From Pycnopodia helianthoides (Eukaryota; Echinodermata; Asteroidea; Forcipulatida; Asteriidae), in contig CM063258.1 of the NCBI GenBank assembly GCA_032158295.1, positions 14,049,703-14,113,702 of the forward strand: a DNA stretch of 64,000 nt, in the 5' to 3' direction. The notes under the pieces were generated by a model. The model made no database searches. It was not told the DNA's origin and saw only the letters and a list, made by a program, of their open reading frames with translations. Positions 1 through 10,300 of the stretch are shown here, piece by piece (within the stretch, counting starts at the first letter, position 1; every line of letters starts with the position of its first letter). The position numbers were made by a program, and so were the translations under genes.

Positions 1-640
1 TAATTACCATATTCATAAGATCTTGGCTAGACTTTACCGCAGTACACGTTCACGAACGGAGTGAAGAATTGCCGCATATTGTTCTGCACGCCTGCAGATT
101 GTGTAAAATACACAGCCTTGGATCAAGTCTAATCAAACATCAACAACTTTGCCGATAGAGGGCGATGCGGTTCAAAGTTCATTGAATTATTTCTCAATGT
201 GCGTTGTCGACCAAAGTTCATTGAATTATTTCTCAATGTGCGTTGTCGACCGATCGCTGATTCATGAAGATTTTATTGCAAACGAAGTTCAAAACAACCG
301 ATTCTCAAAACATGAATCCATAAAAATGGTTGTTGATGGAAAAAGGATAATTTAGGGCAGAAATTAAGGGATAAAAACGTCCCAAAACGCAATTTTGCTA
401 ACTTTACTTCCGTGTTTTGAGGTTTGTTTGTTTTTCCTTTACGTTTTCAAAATTTTGTGTGTACATGTACATACATACATGCGGGCTAGTGAAAAAACCT
501 GCGGGCGATCCACAATTTTGGTTGAATCGCCCGGCCGGCGAGTGGAAAAAAAAGTTAAGGGAAACCCCTGAATAGTGTCCAGTGTCTTTATGTCAACCTT
601 TAATCCTAAACTACCTCCTCAGCCTTCTGATTCTGTTTTG
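1..640. other. SMG7 intron sequence, mostly unassigned
   Basis: No exon-like segment is visible. A 39-bp direct repeat (AAAGTTCATTGAATT...) occurs twice at 173-251, and 565-590 carries a fragment of a TTAA element end (AGTGTCCAGTGTCTTT). Confidence 0.4.
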
Positions 641-975
641 GAAATCTTCTGATATTCATCAGTAGATTTCTGCACAAAAATCTTAACGGCTTCACATCGG
701 ATGACTTGTTAACAAGCCAAAGTCTTTGTGACTGACTTACTCAAAGTGGATGTTTTTTTTTTACTTCCCGGAGCAACTTCTAGCGCCCTCTATTTTTTTC
801 CAGTCAGTCAGACGGCTGAAGTTTATATCCAACCAGACACTCCATTGTGTAGCACGCACCTACGATGCTACACTTTATTTGACTCATGAGGGATAGAAGG
901 TACTGGAATTCATGCTCATAATATCCCTTTTAGAGGTGGTTATTGTGTGATCCCCGGTTCCAGACCTTTGTCCCC
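640..975 (+). mobile_element. Fragment of a CACTTCACGTCGG-type TTAA element
   Basis: Shares CTTCACATCGGATGACTTG, the CAGACGGCTG segment and the CGGTTCCAGACCTTTGTCC segment with copies at 38021-38688, 48400-48890 and 60232-60850. Ends are eroded. Confidence 0.6.
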
Positions 976-977
976 TT

Positions 978-1140
978 GCACCCGTACTCGAAGATCTATC
1001 CACTTGGTACTCAGCTGTTGGACTCGGTACTCGGATATATAAAGAATACTCAGTACTTGGAAACTTGTACTCGGTACTCGATGGCCCAAGTACTCATACT
1101 CAAGTACTACTCGGCCACCCTAGTACTCGGCAGTACATGA
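978..1140 (+). repeat. GTACTC-rich minisatellite
   Basis: Irregular repetition of (G/A)GTACTCG(G/A) in about ten copies. Confidence 0.8.
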
Positions 1141-1237
1141 AACTCCAATGAAAAGAACTTGACTACAACACTGGAGGTAGCTGAGGGTTTGCCCTTATTT
1201 TTTTATTTTTCGGTTGTACAGAGTACTACTTCTTATG

Positions 1238-1288
1238 ACCCCATGCCCCACCCCTGTGCCCCACCCTCGTGCCCCACCCCCATGCCCA
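1238..1288 (+). repeat. Short GCCCCACCC tandem repeat beside the SMG7 exon 3 donor
   Basis: About five copies of a GCCCCACCCCYRT-like 10-12-mer lie 20 bp downstream (gene sense) of the donor; G-rich on the transcribed RNA. Confidence 0.7.
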
Positions 1289-1307
1289 AAGTAGTACTTG
1301 GCCTCAC

Positions 1308-1477
1308 CATTTTGTCCTTAGCCTTGCGCTGCAGAGCTGATATCTGGTTCTTAAAAGCATGGTTCCACAGGTCCTGCTCCACTTTCTTGTCCAGGGCGAA
1401 CTCCAAGTCGGTCACCAACAGCTGCTGATACAGCTCCCTCAACTGCTGCCGAGTGACCCACGGGTCACCGCGGCCCT
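1308..1477 (-). CDS. SMG7: SMG7 coding exon 3 (start of 14-3-3-like domain)
   Basis: 170 nt between acceptor CCCTAG and donor GTGAGG. Encodes GRGDPWVTRQQLRELYQQLL followed by the strongly conserved VTDLEFALDKKVEQDLWNHA block, and ends RKAKDKM in phase 0. The near identity to vertebrate SMG7 is the main evidence for the gene call. The following exon is not in the window. Confidence 0.95.
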
Positions 1478-4400
1478 CTAGGGTTACAAACAATTCAATA
1501 CGACATCAGCTTGGTGTTAATTGTGTTTCTGGCTTAACCCTAACCCCCTATTGCCTAGAGACCCTCCTACATGTATACCCTCCAAATACTCCGCTCTATG
1601 GTAACACAACGCCTTAATGTTTACACTTTGACTATACACCAGGTCTATAAATATTTGCTGAATGTTTACAACTGTTTTCAATTTTTGAACAAATTGTTAA
1701 AGGAACATTACAGAATTGGTAAGAAAAAAAACTTGTAAAATATACTTTTTGATCACAGATTTACATAAAACTTACACAGTTTAATGATGATGATAGTAGA
1801 AAACATCCCTTGAAATATTTCTGTCTGAAATGCCATATTTGATGAGAAATGAATAACTAATTTTCCGATTGGAGTTTATCACTCAGTGAGCGTTTTATTC
1901 ATTTGTTGAATCTATATGATTTCCGTTCAAATGTGTAATCGGTTTTTCACTATTTTCTCGTGACCAAGATGGCCGATCGATCTCAAACTTCTACAGGTTT
2001 GTCAGTTTATGTATATGGTGGATTACATAAAGTGCTTACACTGCCAGCAACTGTTTTGTTAGCAAAAACAAATTCTGTAATGTTCCTTAAACATCAACAA
2101 CAACAATTCTGCCACACTGTGTAGAAAAATAGGAACAGAAGGCTAAAAAAGTATGCAGAAAATTATGCACGATAGTACATGTAAGTGTATGATTCCACTT
2201 CGGACACATGCCTGGAACTTCATCTTAGAGAGGGCAAAGCAATTTTCATTTTGAAATTCTTAAAGTCTATGGGAAAATTTTGAAGGGGGCCCCCCAAGGC
2301 CAAGACCAGGGCAGCCGAGGACACTTTTTATGCTTGATTGTAAATTATCTTTTCAAACGTTGTCTTACATTTCAATTTTAGTTACTTTTAACCAGATCCC
2401 CCAGATTTGTTAACATATCTTTTGTTTTAAAGCTCCTTTGAACTTACCAATAATCTCAGCCTTGCGCTCATTTGCCTTCCTGAAAAAGAAGAAGACAGAA
2501 ACAAATACCTCTTAAAGGAACATTACAGTTGACCCTCCTACATGTAGCTACATTATAGGTGCGCACTCCAAGATGCCTCAAAATCTCCCATGTGTATCAC
2601 ACAATGGTGAAGTAACCCATGCCTTCACTCTCCTGTCTCTGTAATTGTCTGTGTGATCAATCAGTGCCACAGAATGCCAACTGCAGATATTGACCAAGGT
2701 TGACAACCTAATCTCTTCCAATTGTGACCGAAATTCCATGGCAGTTAAGCACAGCTGGTGGCTTCTCCAGTTTACCACTAGTATCGTTGACACACTTTGG
2801 GCAGGTTGGCTCTACTCTCTATACATCAGCATGTGTGTGCCTTAAAATGCCACTGCTCTGGCACAGCGAGGTATGGGTTGGTCAGCTTGAGACTCATGAT
2901 GAAGAATTGTTAGTAGAAATAATGGGTGCGTTCGATTAGCTTCCCCGGGTCGACCCCGGTGTGCTCATCCTGGTGAGCCCCTGACATGAGCTAATCGAAC
3001 ACCAACTTCCCCCAGCATTCACACCAATGCATCTTGGGACAGCCGACCCGGAACTACTTTCATTTTGTGCATTACGTCCGCAGATTCACCAAAAGATCGT
3101 AAAATAACTATTATCGAGGTGAAACTGCAACGTTAAATTATTTTACATGCCCTAGTTGATACACAATTACCCATCTTCGAATAAAAAAAAAAAAGTTCTG
3201 CCCACAAAGTCGCTGTTTAACCCTCTTGCTGTCTGACCATTCAATACCATTCAAGTGGTTTTGAATGATAGATAAACTATGCCAGCCTGAAATATGATAT
3301 CATGAGGGAATGCATGTACACAGTACACAGTTAGTTCTGTGCACAGTTGTGCCACCGTACACAACCTTGGCAGTCGAATGGTTTCAAATGGTTGGTCAAC
3401 TCACTGGAAACTGTTGCCAAGAGTCACTGACAGTAGGAGGGTTAAAAGGTGAAAATCTATGCCAAACTTCCTCAAAAAGTGCCCCGCTGAATTGCAAACA
3501 AAATGGTGGCCATTGAGAAAGATTTTTCGTCGTGACGTCATGCACCTCGGTCAGCCCCAAGTGACCCGCTCCACAAGCAGGGCACTTGGGGCTGACCCGG
3601 GTGAGCCCCGAGAATGACGTCAAAGCTATTCGAACGCACCGGGGGAAGACCTGGGTCGACCCGGGGAAGCTAATCGAACGCACCCGATGTACATGTACAT
3701 GTACTAGAGTGTTCGACCACATCACCCCCATACTTTATAAACTACACTTGCTACCTGTCAACCAGCGAATTCAACTCAAAATAGTCCTACTCCCATTCAA
3801 GGCACTTCATGGTTTAACTCCACCCTACATAAAAAAATCTGTTGACGCCCCGTACGACAAGACCAGGCCTGAGATCTATCAGCAATACGCTTTAAATTCC
3901 TCGAACTCGCCTGGTCCAGTTACGGGGACAGGGCCTTTTCCAACATAGCACCAAGACTTTGGAATTCACTTCCTGAAGACCTCAGACAAATGCACAGCAT
4001 CACTCTCTTCCAGGAGAGAAACTAAAAACACACTTGTTCACGCTTGCTTTCCCAACAATTTGACAATTTGATAATACTTTAACTTACTTAACCCTCTTGC
4101 TGTCTGACCATTCAATACCATTCAAGTGGTTTTGAATGATAGATAAACTATGCCAGCCTGAAATATGATACCATGAGGGAATGCATGTACACAGTACACA
4201 GTTAGTTCTGTGCACAGTTGCGCCACCGTACACAACCTTGGCAGTCGAAGGGTTTCAAATGGTTGGTCAACTCACTGGAAAATGTTGCCAAGAGTCACTG
4301 ACAGTAGGAGGGTTAAGCTTCTTCTAGACCGGCACCTTTGAATGGTTTCCAGGAAAGTGCGCCTTACAAATGCTGTATTATTATAGGAGGGTCAATCAGA

Positions 4401-6598
4401 GAATTTCCTTGACCAAAAAAAAACCTTGCTTAGCATAAAAAAAAAGGTTACCTTGAGCATGTTGAGTGTGTTCCACTCTTGTGATCTGTTTGATATTGGC
4501 CAACAAAATCCTGTTTCTAGCCCCATAAATGATGTCAATACTCTAGACTCCCTTAGAACCTTGAGGAAGTCCAAAAGCATTGGCACTACTTTTATGGGGG
4601 CTAGCTATGTTCATACCAAGCAAAGTAAGAAAGCCAAGTGAATTTCCTGGCGTCACAATATGGGAAACGTCGCATACCGATTGTTTGGAAACACGTTAAA
4701 TTTCATTTTGAATTCGCTTTTCAACAAGGCATGGGCTTATGTTAATAACACTCCACTGCAGTAATTGAGTAACACTCCTTTTTTAACCCTCCTACTCTCA
4801 GTGACTCTTGGCAACATTTTCCAGTGAGTTGACCAACCATTTGAAACCATTCGACTGCCAAGGTTGTGTACAGTGGCACAACTGTGCACAGAACTAACTG
4901 TGTACTGTGTACATGTACATGCATTCCCTCATGGTATCATATTGCAGGCTGGCATAGTTTATCTATCATTCAAAACCACAGTGACTGGTATTGAATGGTC
5001 AGACAGCAAGAGGGTTAAAGTTTGCCTTGTGCTAGGCACCATAAATCAAAATCAGTCATTTTTATTTTGGTCAATAAATGTAGTGAATGGGGAAAAAAGC
5101 ATTCACTTTGCACAATTATAAAAAAACAAACAGATAAGACCCATTAATAATAGTACCATACGGTGGACTTCCTCCCCCTCTTGGCCCTAAGCTAGCCCTG
5201 GTAGGACGTCAGTCAGTGCCACTGCACTGACGTCCTGGGTATAAAGCTCCTTTACAATGCAAACATATTTTGAGCTAATGTTTTTTCATATTTTTACCTG
5301 ATTTGAGAAGCTGAAACTCCATTCATACATTCTTGGTGTCCTAACTACACTTTTGATGAGTTCACAACTAACAAATACATCCATGGATGACATTATTTCC
5401 GAAAATAAGTCCGAGTTGTGTACTGGCGTTGTGACCATCGTGTACCAAGTGACCGTTAAAGCTCATGTGCGCATGCGCGGCATGCAAAGCAACCCGACCA
5501 ACTTCCGCATTAGATTTGTGGGCGTGTCTGAGGACGCACATGCGCTGAAGCATTCACGTCTTGTCAGTTTAGGCTGTCGCCGAGAATGCGTAAATTTTTC
5601 ATTTTATTTTCACAATAATGTCATCCAAGGATATAATTTGCAATTCTGAATAGAGCAGGTGTAAGGTTTAGGACACAAGGAATATGTGAGTCAAGTTTCA
5701 GCTTCCTCAAAAAGGTAAAAATATAAAAAAACGTTGTTATAAATTTTTTCGCAATGGTACGGGACCTTTATATCCTGGACTCTGTCGCGTTGTATGCAAC
5801 GAAGGAGGAGTCCAACCTGGGCTAGGCCCTAAGCCAACAAGCAGTCAGGAACTGTAATGATTTTGAATGAGAGCTCATGTTTTTTGCTACAAATTTTCCA
5901 CCAACGTTCATTTACGCACCACACAGAGAAGCTTTGTATCGACTGAAGTGTGAGCATGTGCGAATGCTCAAAATGCGTAGTAACTCCAACCAATCAAATT
6001 TCTCACCAACTGAAGCAAAACCTTCGATTTGGTATCGAAACTACATTATTTTCTTACATAAAATATACAAAGTGAAGGTGTCGATACTGCACTTGGTGAT
6101 ATTATTACTCAAGTTATTGTAAATATTTAAGGGTAAAGGGAAGGTCCCTTGTTATTGTGAAAAATTGTATAGTATTAATAAAACACTTTCATATTTTATA
6201 CTTAAGTTGATGGACAGATATGGAGGAAGCTGAAGCTTTGCTCACATATTAGCCCTAATGAGTGAAAAAGTGACAGAAAGATACGGACATTTTTCCAAGA
6301 CCAAGTGCCAAGTGTCACAAGAACCATAACTAAACTTACCCTAAACTTAGGGGTGAATAAACACAGCGCATTATTTAGGCATGCATACTCCCATGACTCC
6401 AGTCTCCCCAGTGTCAGTACTTTACGTGCAAAGCGGCACAAAATGTCAAGTCAAACTTAAAACACACACTATACTTTCATTTTTAACTTTTCGCCGTATT
6501 TCCCACATAAATTAACGTTTTAAAAGCTCACCACAAGAACATAGTATTAGAGAAACAACCAAGGCAGGGTCTTACCGTAATAACTGCTCACAAAACAT
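1308..6598 (-). CDS. SMG7: SMG7, nonsense-mediated mRNA decay factor (5' part only)
   Basis: Three spliced exons encode the N-terminus of an SMG7 orthologue. The joined protein starts MFCEQLLRKANERKAEIIEG and continues into a block very close to vertebrate SMG7, including LVTDLEFALDKKVEQDLWNH and AFKNQISALQ. In the family this is the start of the 14-3-3-like/TPR domain that binds phosphorylated UPF1 and, with SMG5, recruits decay enzymes in the cytoplasm. Exon phases agree (23, 32 and 170 nt). The start codon at 6596-6598 is the first in-frame ATG after an in-frame TGA. The gene continues past the left edge, so most of the TPR domain and the whole C-terminal region are absent. It is divergent from XPR1 and probably shares a promoter with it. 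Identity is secure; expression and isoforms cannot be judged. Confidence 0.93.
1697..2090 (+). mobile_element. TTAA MITE, family A copy 1
   Basis: Inverted ends TTAAAGGAACATTACAGAAT / ATTCTGTAATGTTCC-TTAA, about 394 bp, noncoding. The interior matches copies at 9608, 10530 and 18163. Confidence 0.9.
2205..2320 (-). mobile_element. Fragment of a GGCCTGGAATT foldback element
   Basis: Shares GCCTGGAACTTCATC and the GGCCAAGACCAGGGCA segment with copies at 11107-11258 and 17094-17262. Confidence 0.6.
2448..2479 (-). CDS. SMG7: SMG7 coding exon 2 (32 nt micro-exon)
   Basis: A pyrimidine-rich acceptor ending TTTTTCAG and donor GTAAGTT bracket 32 nt reading (R)KANERKAEII(E). Both junction phases fit the neighbouring exons. 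Intron 1 upstream is about 4.1 kb and is filled with transposons. Confidence 0.85.
2923..3690. mobile_element. TIR element with a nested TTAA MITE
   Basis: Ends GGGTGCGTTCGATTAGCTTC and its complement at 3665-3688; the adjoining GGTCGACCC also matches. A complete family E element (3217-3445) is inserted inside. No transposase ORF. Confidence 0.85.
3217..3445 (-). mobile_element. TTAA MITE, family E copy 1 (nested)
   Basis: TTAACCCTCTTGCTGTCTGA to AGTCACTGACAGTAGGAGGG-TTAA, 229 bp; interior matches four other good copies in the window. Confidence 0.9.
3700..4085 (+). mobile_element. LINE 3' fragment (reverse-transcriptase tail)
   Basis: Translates to FDHITPILYKLHLLPVNQRI and LKIVLLPFKALHGLTPPYI, the conserved C-terminal tail of CR1/L2-like non-LTR retrotransposons, followed by the RLWNSLP region with frame breaks. 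Dead fragment. Confidence 0.85.
4088..4316 (-). mobile_element. TTAA MITE, family E copy 2
   Basis: 229 bp, about 95% like copy 1 by eye, flanked by TTAA on both sides. Confidence 0.9.
4783..5018 (+). mobile_element. TTAA MITE, family E copy 3
   Basis: Opposite orientation to copies 1 and 2; complete ends with TTAA. Confidence 0.9.
5160..5835. mobile_element. Long fold-back element
   Basis: Arms at about 5236-5320 and 5690-5776 are inverted (GAAGCTGAAACTC / GTTTCAGCTTC with flanking AT-rich sequence); outer ends share GGAGTCCA/TGGACTTCC and GGGCTAGGCC/GGCCCTAAGC. Noncoding centre. Confidence 0.6.
5836..6575. other. SMG7 intron 1, unassigned part
   Basis: AT-rich; no recognisable exon, repeat or RNA gene. 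Small ORFs here have no protein-like features. Confidence 0.4.
6576..6598 (-). CDS. SMG7: SMG7 coding exon 1 (start codon, 7 codons)
   Basis: Encodes MFCEQLL plus two bases of an Arg codon, followed by donor GTAAGA. It joins in phase to the exon at 2448-2479 to give LLRKAN, which aligns with the vertebrate YLRQAE segment at the same distance from the Trp-Val/Thr-Arg block. It is too short to find except through splice phase and family alignment. Confidence 0.82.
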
Positions 6599-6632
6599 CA
6601 CATTTCAGGTCGTAATTTCGGTACAACTGTCG

Positions 6633-6659
6633 TTACACCGACATTATATCGTCCGCCAT
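6633..6659 (-). other. Upstream ORF (MADDIMSV, stop) in the SMG7 5' leader
   Basis: An eight-codon ORF starting ATGGCGG lies 34 bp upstream of the SMG7 start codon in the same exon and ends TAA. If transcription starts upstream of it, it would be translated first. The surrounding AACATGGCGG also matches a YY1-type promoter site, so the ATG may be conserved for that reason instead. Confidence 0.55.
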
Positions 6660-7327
6660 GTTTCACTGAACTTAGCCTAGGCCGGAAGTTCACAATTTAT
6701 GCAAATTATTTTCAAGGCAGTCGAAACTGGTACTCCTCCAAAATTCTGCCCCGTGAGTGTAACGAAATTTTAATTTACATAAACCATACAGAAAACAGTT
6801 AAAGTATATCTTTCAGAAAGTTATGACCATGCCCATAATTAAATAAACTTTTAATTGCTTTAAAAAGGGGGAAACAATCGTGAGGAAATCTACGGGTCAT
6901 AGGTCAAAGATTACAAAATTGATCAGGTCACGACAAGTTGGATTTTGGCCTGCAAGATTACGGTACGTCCGTAGCGCACTGCTGTGTTTACTGTACATGT
7001 ACAGTATAGGGCATCAAATGTGTCTGTAAGGTGTTGAAATGTGCAATAACATTCTGTTCCAATTACACGATTTTGACCATTTTGATTCGTTGTAAATTCG
7101 CATATCACGAGCCCTGGTTCAGAGCAACATCGGGGATTAATTGAACCGACCAAAATGGTCCGATCCATAGTTGATCAGGGTATTTTTGGTACGTAAAGTT
7201 GCAACAGTTTACAGCACCGACGTCAACGAGACACTGTGTGTGGGTGTCTGTACCTTCGAGTCGCTCGGGCAGCGGGCCACGGGCCACGGACTTGGGAGCT
7301 GACGGGTAGAGAAAACACCGACTCAAA
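6660..7327. promoter_or_regulatory. Presumed bidirectional SMG7/XPR1 promoter and 5' leaders
   Basis: The 729 bp between the two divergent start codons contains no coding exon or recognised repeat. The last 100 bp before the XPR1 ATG are GC-rich with many CpGs, and a YY1-like site sits at the SMG7 side. No TATA box is evident at either end. Transcription starts are not identifiable from sequence; a shared promoter is inferred from spacing. Confidence 0.6.
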
Positions 7328-7396
7328 ATGAGGTTTAGCGAGCATTTGGGAGCCGTTATCACGCCAGAATGGCGAAAACAATACATCAAGTATGAG
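7328..7396 (+). CDS. XPR1: XPR1 exon 1
   Basis: Encodes [20 protein letters not shown] then KYE, the first SPX helix; donor GTGAGG, phase 0. Residue 2 is Arg where vertebrates have Lys, a conservative change at a phosphate-sensing position. The ATG choice is fixed by alignment to the SPX N-terminus. Confidence 0.96.
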
Positions 7397-10300
7397 GTGA
7401 GGTATTTATTTAAAATGTCATACTCGAGCATTTGTTGATGTGTTTTTGTGTGTTTACATGTCATTCTCGAACATGTTGGCTGGTGCAAACTGCAATGGTT
7501 GTTTCTGTACCAATCTGCCTTCCTGTCTGTCTGTGTTGTGTTTTGTTTCATATTCATTGTAATCAATTGCACCTGATTGCATTGTGTCTCAGTGCGTCAA
7601 CAATGGCAATCAGGTGATCGGCAATTGTCAAACCAAATTAGGTAGATTCGATTTAGAAATCATTATCATTATTTATTTCCAGGCAACTTTTTTGAAGTTT
7701 TTAAAACATGAGACCAATTTATGTAACACCTTGCAAGGATTTACGAGGTGTTGTGGTGCTTTCAGCAGCCACTGCCAGAAACTTCGGGGCAAACCCCTTC
7801 TCTAATAGCGATAAGTGTAACTGAGTTCTTGTGTGCGTTACACAAAACACTGGACAAACGACTTTACGCCCCATCTGAATGATGAAGCAATAATGGTTCA
7901 GTATCTTGACACAAGTGTCAAGACCGGGACTCGAACCCACACTATTCTGATCAGAAAAATCACCAGAGCTTGAGTCCAGAGCGCTTGACCGCCAACCACT
8001 CGGCCACGACACACCACGCCAATGTTGGTTGGCTTTTTTTTTTTTTTTTTTTAAACCCTATCTCAATGCATTCATTGATTGTGTTGTCATTATCAATAAG
8101 GAAAATTGATAATTAAGATTGTCAACTTATTGTACATCTCACAGCATCAGTCTCTGCTTGTCAGGACAATGCCCCCATTATCAACCCAAAAGAAGATCGT
8201 AGAACTTCAGAAGACAAATAGTTTAGGTAAACAAACATCATCCCTTAAGTTGTACAAAGTATGGTGTTAACAAATAATCTAGTGACTGAATGATACAACA
8301 TGTATTTCTGAAGTTAAGCTGTACCCGTTTTCATTCCAGGCTTCACTGAACCTAGATTGGACCCCTGTCTTTATCACTCCTCAAGGATAAAGACAGGCAC
8401 TGGTCTTGCAGATTTGTATTTTGGGCTCAAGTCTTATTCCTAGGTTTTCTTTGTTATTTTTTTAAATTTATTTTACTTTCATATATTTTATAGCTAAATT
8501 TTACTTTCCCAACAAATTGTTATAGCCATATAAACTACATTAAAACTAAAGTATTTGAAGAAACAGAATCACGCACACGTAAAACTCAATACAGGTGGGA
8601 CCAACTTGGTCCGAGAAGTTCGAGTACGCGCAAGATTTGCCCAGTGTATTGCAAGTTCAATAACTCATAAACTAGAAAAATCTTACCTGCGAAGTTGTCG
8701 TCACAATACCAATGACACATTTACTGTATTTGTGTATGTCATAATTATAATGTGAAATGCCTGCACACAAGTTCAGAACTTCCTATCAGATTACAAACGA
8801 ATCTATGTTTCAGGTTTATGGCGTGTCGTGGCCGAGCGGTTGAGAGCACCAGACTCAAGCTCTAGTGTTTCTGATTTATAGCAGAGTGTGGGTTCAAGTC
8901 CTGGTCGTGACACTTGTGTCCTTGAGCAGATACTTCACCACAACTGCTGTGTCTTTTAAATGGGACATTAAGCTGTAGGTCCCATGTACTAGGATTGGTA
9001 GTACACGTTAAAGAACCCAGAACACTTATCATGGAAGAGTAGGGGGTTAGCCCTGGTGTTTCTGGTTCACATAGCAAGCACCCTTGTTTACAGGTTTCCT
9101 CAGGCTTGCGAGCTACAGTGATTATGTTCACTTATGAGGCATCCTTGGTTTCATTATCAGAAATATTCAACCTGTAAATTCTGATAAATTGATGTCGCCA
9201 GACACCCACCAAAACATATGTTTTGACTTTGGGGCTACCAGTGTAAAGTACAGTGAGCGTTTGGATGTTGATCCTATCAAGTCTGTTTTAGCTAAGAACC
9301 ATGAAAGTTTGCATAATGAGAAATACAGACCAGCATAAATTGATTATTTTTTATAGGCCCTAATATAAATAAATTAAATGTTAGTAATAGTGTGATATAT
9401 TTATACTCAATAAAACTGTGAAACAATTTGCTCATAATGGTTGTTTTTCAAGTGGGAATTTGTTGGGTAACTGTAAATAAATTGCCACATGCCTGAGTTT
9501 TTAGGAAGTTACATTCATGTGGTTTTTTGTGACCGAGCTTGGCTTAAGCTCTGGTGTTTCTGATCAGCAGAGTGTGGGTTCGAGTCCTTGTCTTGACACT
9601 TGTGTCCTTAAAGGAACATTACAGAATTGGTTTTTGCTAACAAAACAGTTGCTGGCAGTGTAAGCACTTTATGTAATCCACCATATACATAAACTGACAA
9701 ACCTGTAGAAGTTTGAGATCGATCGGCCATCTGGGTCACGAGAAAATAGTGAAAAACCTATTACACATTTGCATGAAATCATATAGATTCAACAAATGAA
9801 TAAAACGCTCACTGAGCGATAAACTCCAATCGGAAAATTAGTTTATTCATTTCTCATCAAATATGGCATTTCAGACAGAAATATTTAAAGGGATGTTTTC
9901 TACCATCATCATTAGACCGTGTAAGTTTTATGTAAGTCTGTGATCAAAAAAGTATATTTTACAAGTGTTTTTCTTACCAATTCTGTAACGTTCCTTTAAC
10001 AATTATTCCTTCGGAAGGAACGTAAAGCTGTAGGTCATGTGTGTTGTGCAATGCACGTATGAGAACCCAGTTAACCTTATCGCTAATCAAAGGGGTTTAG
10101 CCGAGGTGTTTTTGGCAGTGGCTGCTGAATGCGCTGCAGCACCTTGTAAATCTTTATAAGGTCACAGTCTCATAGGTCTCATAATTCAAAAATTTGAAAA
10201 AAAACTTGCTCTGTTTCTGTTTGTTCAATAATAATAAAATAATAATAACAACTGTATTTATATAGTGCCTTTTGCCAAAGGATACAAGGCGCTCAGTATT

